DNA of 5,585 bases. Source: a bacterium HR39 (GTDB taxonomy: Bacteria > Pseudomonadota > Alphaproteobacteria > Geminicoccales > Geminicoccaceae). Within the stretch, counting starts at the first letter, position 1. Each line of letters opens with the position of its first letter. The notes under the pieces are model-generated. The model was not told where the DNA came from. It saw only the letters and a list, made by a program, of their open reading frames with translations, and made no database searches. Positions 1 to 5,585 of the stretch are shown one piece after another. A program made the position numbers and the translations under genes. Where the stretch lies: NCBI GenBank assembly GCA_002898955.1, contig BEIP01000117.1, positions 1 through 5,585 of the forward strand. Direction: 5' to 3'.

Positions 1-500
1 AGGTGCGCTACGAGGGCTACGGTCCGGGCGGTGTGGCCATCATCGTCGAGGCGCTGACCGACAACCGCAACCGCACCGCCGCGGAGATCCGCGCCGCCTT
101 CTCGAAGAACGGCGGTTCGCTGGGCGAGACCGGCAGCGTCGCCTTCCAGTTCGAGCGGGTGGGCATCATCCGCTATCCCGCCGAGGTGGCCGACGAGGAG
201 ACCATGCTGGAGGCGGCGGTGGAGGCCGGCGCCGAGGACGTGGAGAGCGGCGAATCGGGCCACGAGATCCGCTGCGCGCCCGAGGACCTCGCCCGGGTGC
301 GCGACGCGCTCGAGGCGCGCTTCGGCACGCCGCTCGAGGCCTATCTCGGCTGGAAGCCGACGGTGACGGTGCCGGTCGACGCCGAGACCGCGAAGGGCCT
401 CTTCCGGCTGCTCGAGGTGCTGGACGAGAACGACGACGTCCAGCGGGTGGTGGCCAACTTCGAGGTGTCGGAGGAGGTGCTGGCGGCGCAGGCGGGATGA
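1..500 (+). CDS. yebC: YebC/TACO1 family protein, 5'-truncated
   Basis: This is the C-terminal two-thirds of a YebC/TACO1 protein. About 165 residues are visible against a usual length near 245-250, so roughly the first 80 lie before the window. The codon at 3 is GTG but is an internal valine of the family stretch [11 protein letters not shown], not a start; bases 1-2 belong to the preceding codon. The hallmark segments are GYGPGGVA, the basic TDNRNRT segment and [16 protein letters not shown], all near the left edge, followed by an acidic C-terminal half. YebC homologues have been described as DNA-binding regulators and, in mitochondria and some bacteria, as ribosome-associated factors helping translation of proline-rich stretches. 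The sequence does not show which role applies here. Its TGA stop overlaps the ruvC start (ATGA), the usual yebC-ruvC arrangement. Confidence 0.95.
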   Translation, partial: VRYEGYGPGGVAIIVEALTDNRNRTAAEIRAAFSKNGGSLGETGSVAFQFERVGIIRYPAEVADEETMLEAAVEAGAEDVESGESGHEIRCAPEDLARVRDALEARFGTPLEAYLGWKPTVTVPVDAETAKGLFRLLEVLDENDDVQRVVANFEVSEEVLAAQAG

Positions 501-1000
501 CCCGCATCCTCGGCCTCGACCCCGGGCTCGTGCGCACCGGCTGGGGCGTCGTCGAGACCCGCGGCGCGGAGCTCTCCTTCGTCGCTGCCGGCGTGGTGCG
601 CGTCCCCGAGAGCGGGGCCCTGGCCGAGCGCCTCTTGGCCCTGCACCGGGGGCTGATCGAAGTGCTGCAGGCCTACCGGCCGGCCGAGGCGGCGGTGGAG
701 GAGACGGTGGTCAACTGCAATCCCGCCACCTCGCTGCGCCTCGGCCACGCCCGGGGCGTCGTGCTGCTCGCCGTCGCCGCCGCCGGTCTGCCGGTGCACG
801 AATACGCCGCCCGTCACGTCAAGCGGGCGCTGACGGGTACCGGCGGGGCATTCAAGGAGCAGGTGGCCATGATGGTCCGCACGCTGCTGCCCGGCTGCCG
901 CACCGTCGCGCCCGATGCCACCGACGCGCTGGCGGTGGCCATCACCCACGCCCACCACCGCGAGACGGCGCGGCGCATCGCGGCGGGGACGGCCCGGTGA
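497..1000 (+). CDS. ruvC: Crossover junction endodeoxyribonuclease RuvC
   Basis: RuvC is the dimeric, metal-dependent nuclease that resolves Holliday junctions by paired symmetric nicks, acting with RuvAB. The product is 167 residues, close to the family norm of about 170. The four catalytic acids are visible: D8 in the opening LGLDPG motif, E68 in AAVEETV, and D140 and D143 in [16 protein letters not shown]. Two lysines matching the E. coli active-site/DNA-contact lysines are present at K109 (ARHVKR) and K120 (GAFKEQ). The wording EETVVNCNP followed by LRLGHARGV resembles alphaproteobacterial RuvC more than the gamma form. The ATG at 497 is used because it gives the canonical N terminus and overlaps the yebC stop by 4 bases. 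No good Shine-Dalgarno sits at normal spacing, since GGAGGAGGTG at 470-479 is too far upstream, so translation probably depends on coupling to yebC. Nothing essential is missing. Confidence 0.97.
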   Translation: MTRILGLDPGLVRTGWGVVETRGAELSFVAAGVVRVPESGALAERLLALHRGLIEVLQAYRPAEAAVEETVVNCNPATSLRLGHARGVVLLAVAAAGLPVHEYAARHVKRALTGTGGAFKEQVAMMVRTLLPGCRTVAPDATDALAVAITHAHHRETARRIAAGTAR

Positions 1001-1611
1001 TCGCCCTGCTGCGCGGCCGCGTCGCCTGGATCGAGGCGGACGCCGCGGTGGTGGACGTGAACGGCGTGGGCTATCGCGTGCACTGCCCCACCCGGGTGCT
1101 GGAGCGCCTCGGCAGCGGCCAGCAGGTGGAGCTGCGCACCGAGATGATCAGCCGCGAGGACGGCATCTTCCTCTACGGCTTCCTCGACGCGGCGGAACTC
1201 GCCTGGTTCCGGGTGCTGCGCAACGTCCAGGGCGTCGGCGCCCGGCTCGCGCTTTCCCTGCTCTCCACCCTCTCGCCCGACGACCTGCAGACGGCGGTGG
1301 CCGCCCGCGACCACGCCCGCCTCGCCCGTGCGCCCGGCATCGGCCCGCGCCTCGCGCGGCGCATCGTCAGCGAGCTGGAGGCGCGCATCGGCACGCTGCC
1401 GGCGGCCGCCAGCGCCGCCGCGCCGGCTGCGGTCGGCGCCGCGGCCGGGCCGGTGGCCGACGCCGTCGCCGCCCTCGTCCATCTCGGCTACGGACGCAGC
1501 GAGGCATGGTCGGCGGTGGCGCGCGCCCGCCGCCGTCTCGCGGAGGCGGGCGAGGGCGAACCCTCCGTGGACCGCCTCGTGCGCGAGGCCCTGAAGGAGC
1601 TCGCCCCGTGA
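997..1611 (+). CDS. ruvA: Holliday junction branch migration protein RuvA
   Basis: RuvA tetramers bind the four-way junction and load the RuvB motors on opposite arms. The 204-residue product has the normal three-domain build. Residues 1 to about 63 form the OB-fold ([10 protein letters not shown] start, [12 protein letters not shown] core). Residues about 64-132 carry two helix-hairpin-helix DNA-contact motifs, [11 protein letters not shown] at 76-86 and [13 protein letters not shown] at 112-124. An Ala/Gly-rich flexible linker covers about 135-152. A C-terminal three-helix domain at about 153-204 ([19 protein letters not shown]) is the part that contacts RuvB. The start is GTG at 997, inside the ruvC stop (GTGA overlap), with a GCGGGGA ribosome-binding-like stretch 7 bases upstream. 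The linker is strikingly alanine-rich, but that is usual for high-GC genomes. Confidence 0.97.
   Translation: MIALLRGRVAWIEADAAVVDVNGVGYRVHCPTRVLERLGSGQQVELRTEMISREDGIFLYGFLDAAELAWFRVLRNVQGVGARLALSLLSTLSPDDLQTAVAARDHARLARAPGIGPRLARRIVSELEARIGTLPAAASAAAPAAVGAAAGPVADAVAALVHLGYGRSEAWSAVARARRRLAEAGEGEPSVDRLVREALKELAP
1594..1599 (+). promoter_or_regulatory. Shine-Dalgarno site for ruvB
   Basis: AAGGAG lies inside the last codons of ruvA, 8 bases before GTG 1608. It decides the ruvB start in a frame that stays open for several hundred bases upstream. Confidence 0.75.
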
Positions 1612-2639
1612 GCGATCGCATCACCACCCCCGAAGCGCGCGAGGACGACCTCGACACCGGCCTGCGGCCGCGGCGGCTTTCGGCCTTCATCGGCCAGTCG
1701 CGCCTCAAGGCGAATCTCGAGGTGTTCATCGAGGCGGCCCGCAGCCGCGGCGAGCCGCTCGACCACGTGCTCTTCGCGGGCCCGCCGGGGCTGGGCAAGA
1801 CCACCCTCGCCCAGATCCTCGCCGCCGAGCTCGGCGTGGGCTTCCGCATGACCTCGGGGCCCATCCTCGCCCGTGCCGGGGATCTGGCCGCCATCCTCAC
1901 CAACCTGCAGCCGCGCGATGTGCTGTTCATCGACGAGATCCACCGCCTCGCTCCGGCGGTGGAGGAGATCCTCTATCCGGCGATGGAGGACTACAAGCTC
2001 GACATCGTCATCGGCGAGGGCCCCGCGGCGCGCTCGGTGCGCATCGACCTCGCTCCCTTCACCCTGGTGGGGGCCACCACCCGCACCGGCCTTCTGACCA
2101 CGCCGCTGCGCGACCGCTTCGGCATCCTCGCGCGGCTGCAGTTCTATTCGGTGGACGAGCTCGAGGCCATCGTGCGCCGCGGCGCCGCGCTGCTCGCCCT
2201 CGAGCTCACCGACGAGGCGGCGCGCGAGATCGCCCGCCGGGCGCGCGGCACGCCGCGCATCGCGACCCGCCTGCTGCGCCGGGTGCGGGACTTCGCCACG
2301 GTGCGGAGGGTGAGCCCGGTGGGGGCGGATCTCGCCGCCGAGGTGCTGGAGGAGCTCGGCATCGACCGGCTGGGGCTCGATGCCCTGGATCGGCGCTATC
2401 TGCGGCTCGTCGCCGAGCGCTACGGGGGCGGGCCGGTGGGGATCGACACCATCGCTGCGGCGCTCTCCGAACAGCGCGACACCCTCGAGGAGACGGTGGA
2501 GCCCTATCTGCTGCAGCAGGGGCTGATCCAGCGCACGCCGCGCGGCCGCGTGCTCACCCGCTTCGCCTTCGAGCACCTCGGCCTCGTGCCGCCCCCGGCC
2601 CTCGACCAGCCCACGCTGTTCGGCGGAGAAGGGGAATGA
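1608..2639 (+). CDS. ruvB: Holliday junction branch migration ATPase RuvB
   Basis: RuvB is the hexameric AAA+ motor that pumps duplex DNA through the RuvA-bound junction. The product is 343 residues against a usual 335-350. In order, it shows the N-terminal [12 protein letters not shown] segment (19-30), Walker [10 protein letters not shown] (58-66), Walker B LFIDEIH (106-112), the sensor-1 region [14 protein letters not shown] (154-167), the arginine-finger segment RDRFG (168-172), the sensor-2 helix [18 protein letters not shown] (213-230), and the C-terminal winged helix ending in [17 protein letters not shown] (298-313). The frame is open far upstream, but the family N terminus and an AAGGAG site fix the start at GTG 1608, overlapping the ruvA stop (GTGA). 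Threonine at 220 stands where I recall asparagine in most RuvB proteins (PRIANRL); all other core motifs are intact. [11 protein letters not shown] fits the alphaproteobacterial form. Confidence 0.97.
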   Translation: MSDRITTPEAREDDLDTGLRPRRLSAFIGQSRLKANLEVFIEAARSRGEPLDHVLFAGPPGLGKTTLAQILAAELGVGFRMTSGPILARAGDLAAILTNLQPRDVLFIDEIHRLAPAVEEILYPAMEDYKLDIVIGEGPAARSVRIDLAPFTLVGATTRTGLLTTPLRDRFGILARLQFYSVDELEAIVRRGAALLALELTDEAAREIARRARGTPRIATRLLRRVRDFATVRRVSPVGADLAAEVLEELGIDRLGLDALDRRYLRLVAERYGGGPVGIDTIAAALSEQRDTLEETVEPYLLQQGLIQRTPRGRVLTRFAFEHLGLVPPPALDQPTLFGGEGE

Positions 2640-3061
2640 GCGAAGCCGCCCACCGCCATCCGGTGCGGGTGTACTACGAGGACACCGACGCGGCGGGGAT
2701 CGTCTACTACGCCAACTATCTGAAGTTCGCCGAACGCGCCCGCACCGAATGGCTGCGGGATCTCGGGTACGACCACCGCACGCTGGCCGGGGTCCACGGT
2801 GTGCGCTTCGCCGTGAGGGCCTGCCGCATCGACTATCTGCGCCCCGCCCGGCTCGACGACCTGCTGGAGGTGGAGACGCGGGTCCTGGCGCTCTCCGGCG
2901 CGCGGCTCGTGCTCGACCAGCGGGTGCTGCGCGCCGGCGAGCCGCTGTGCACCATGGAGATCGTGCTGGTGGCGCTCGACGATGCGCTGCGGCCGGTCCG
3001 CATCGAGCGCGCCCTGCCGCCGGCCTTCGTGGCCGCCCTCAGAACTCCGGGGCGAGGGTGA
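2636..3061 (+). CDS. ybgC: YbgC-type acyl-CoA thioesterase (hotdog fold)
   Basis: This is a 141-residue single-domain hotdog thioesterase of the YbgC/4-hydroxybenzoyl-CoA thioesterase family. Such enzymes hydrolyse acyl-CoA, and in Proteobacteria the gene usually heads the tol-pal cluster, with a suspected role in phospholipid or envelope metabolism. The family signature is clear at residues 13-35: [16 protein letters not shown], then the [12 protein letters not shown] helix. D18 in EDTDAAG is the expected catalytic aspartate. Length is typical (130-145). The ATG at 2636 overlaps the ruvB stop (ATGA) and has GGAG at 2625-2628 seven bases upstream, so it is coupled to the ruv genes. Its last seven codons overlap the convergent ferredoxin gene by 23 bases. 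No tolQ follows within the window, which is unusual for this neighbourhood. The true substrate cannot be read from sequence. Confidence 0.93.
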   Translation: MSEAAHRHPVRVYYEDTDAAGIVYYANYLKFAERARTEWLRDLGYDHRTLAGVHGVRFAVRACRIDYLRPARLDDLLEVETRVLALSGARLVLDQRVLRAGEPLCTMEIVLVALDDALRPVRIERALPPAFVAALRTPGRG

Positions 3062-3355
3062 CGCGGATCCCCGAGAGGCTCGGACCGAGCCGGATCTGAC
3101 AGGCGAGGCGGCTCGTCTCCCGCACCTCGAAGGCCTCGTCCAGCATGGCGTTCTCGTCCTCCGAGGGCTCGGGCAGCTTCGCGAACCACTCGAGATCCAC
3201 GTAGACGTGGCATGTGGCGCAGGCGCAGCAGCCGCCGCAGGCCGCCTCGATGGGCAGGCCCGCCTCGCGGATCACCTCCATCAGCGTCCAGCCCGGCTCG
3301 GCCTCGAGCTCGTGCAGGACGCCCTCGCGATCCGTGACGTAGACCTTGATGCTCA

Positions 3356-3356
<1 letters not shown>
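3039..3356 (-). CDS. Adrenodoxin-type [2Fe-2S] ferredoxin
   Basis: This is a 105-residue soluble ferredoxin with no signal peptide or membrane segment, the normal size for the adrenodoxin/putidaredoxin/FdVI family. Cluster ligands are C40, C46, C49 and C86, in the arrangement C-x5-C-x2-C-x36-C. C49 is followed by the family histidine (CATCH, 46-50), and the acidic region LPEPSEDENAMLDEA (61-75) is the usual partner-docking surface. The loop reads CGGCCACATCH: C43 stands where serine, alanine or threonine is normal, so two non-ligand cysteines (43, 44) flank the cluster. The conserved RLACQIRL surrounds the fourth ligand. The ATG at 3356 shares one base with the reductase stop (TGATG); there is no strong ribosome-binding site, so it is probably translated by reinitiation. 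Placement directly behind a ferredoxin-NADP reductase suggests that enzyme reduces it. The final acceptor (Fe-S assembly, a P450 or another oxygenase) is not visible here. Confidence 0.93.
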
Positions 3357-4555
<1,199 letters not shown>

Positions 4556-4585
4556 TCAGGCTGCCATGGTCGTGTTCCCGTACGG

Positions 4586-4591
4586 GGGTGA
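4586..4591 (+). promoter_or_regulatory. Shine-Dalgarno site for glmS
   Basis: GGGTGA lies 7 bases before ATG 4599; its GGTGA part can pair with the 16S rRNA tail. It supports the start that leaves cysteine at position 2. Confidence 0.55.
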
Positions 4592-4598
4592 GAGAGGC

Positions 4599-5567
<969 letters not shown>

Positions 5568-5570
<3 letters not shown>

Positions 5571-5585
5571 GACATCGCCTCCGAG
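5568..5585 (+). other. In-frame TGA followed by continuing GlmS reading frame
   Basis: After the TGA the same frame reads GAC-ATC-GCC-TCC-GAG, giving DIASE. GlmS proteins have PVD/E, an aliphatic residue, then (D/E/H)-(I/V)-ASEF here, so exactly one codon (normally Val or Ile) is occupied by TGA. The window ends 15 bases later, so the rest of the SIS domains cannot be seen. A real stop, an error near a sequence end and readthrough are all possible; the first two seem more likely. Confidence 0.75.

Noticed and set aside
915..1607. Long N-terminal extension of RuvB in the same open frame
   Set aside because: The extension is Arg/Pro-rich low-complexity sequence antiparallel in character to a real protein, overlaps ruvC and ruvA, and the RuvB family N terminus plus an AAGGAG site fit GTG 1608.
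1488..2576. Long antisense open frame across ruvA/ruvB
   Set aside because: It is explained by GC-rich codon bias in the sense gene; the translation is Ala/Arg/Gly/His-rich without recognisable motifs.
4566..4598. In-frame upstream ATG for glmS at 4566
   Set aside because: GlmS needs cysteine directly after the initiator Met as its catalytic N terminus, which only ATG 4599 provides.

Overview
The window is a very GC-rich, densely packed bacterial chromosome fragment whose two ends both fall inside genes. The first five genes follow the classic proteobacterial order yebC-ruvC-ruvA-ruvB-ybgC. The wording of RuvC, RuvB and the GlmS N-terminal half reads most like Alphaproteobacteria (Pseudomonadota). 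That placement rests on remembered family sequences, not on a search. All eight reading frames recognised here end in TGA.

Layout: (1) 1-3061, plus strand: the 3' two-thirds of yebC, then complete ruvC, ruvA, ruvB and ybgC. Each junction is a 4-base ATGA or GTGA overlap, so this is one translationally coupled transcription unit. (2) 3039-4387, minus strand: a two-gene unit encoding a thioredoxin-reductase-like ferredoxin-NADP reductase followed by an adrenodoxin-type [2Fe-2S] ferredoxin. The two genes are joined by a 1-base TGATG overlap. The ferredoxin gene converges on ybgC and overlaps it by 23 bases, where tolQRAB-pal would usually follow ybgC. (3) 4388-4598: a 211-base divergent spacer with several GC-rich palindromes and a repeated 11-mer. 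(4) 4599-5570, plus strand: glmS, intact through the glutaminase domain and into the first SIS domain, then stopped by an in-frame TGA. The bases after the TGA, up to the window end, still encode the expected DIASE continuation of GlmS.

Functionally, RuvA, RuvB and RuvC form the Holliday-junction branch-migration and resolution machine. YebC is a translation/transcription-associated factor and YbgC an acyl-CoA thioesterase linked to the envelope. The reductase and ferredoxin look like a dedicated NADPH-to-ferredoxin electron-transfer pair. GlmS makes glucosamine-6-phosphate for peptidoglycan and LPS. Most of the window is conserved housekeeping DNA. The points worth a second look are the in-frame TGA in glmS, the reductase-ferredoxin pair inserted where tol genes are expected, the odd extra cysteine in the ferredoxin cluster loop, and the palindromic divergent spacer. 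I see no RNA genes, mobile elements or CRISPR, and no clear new system.
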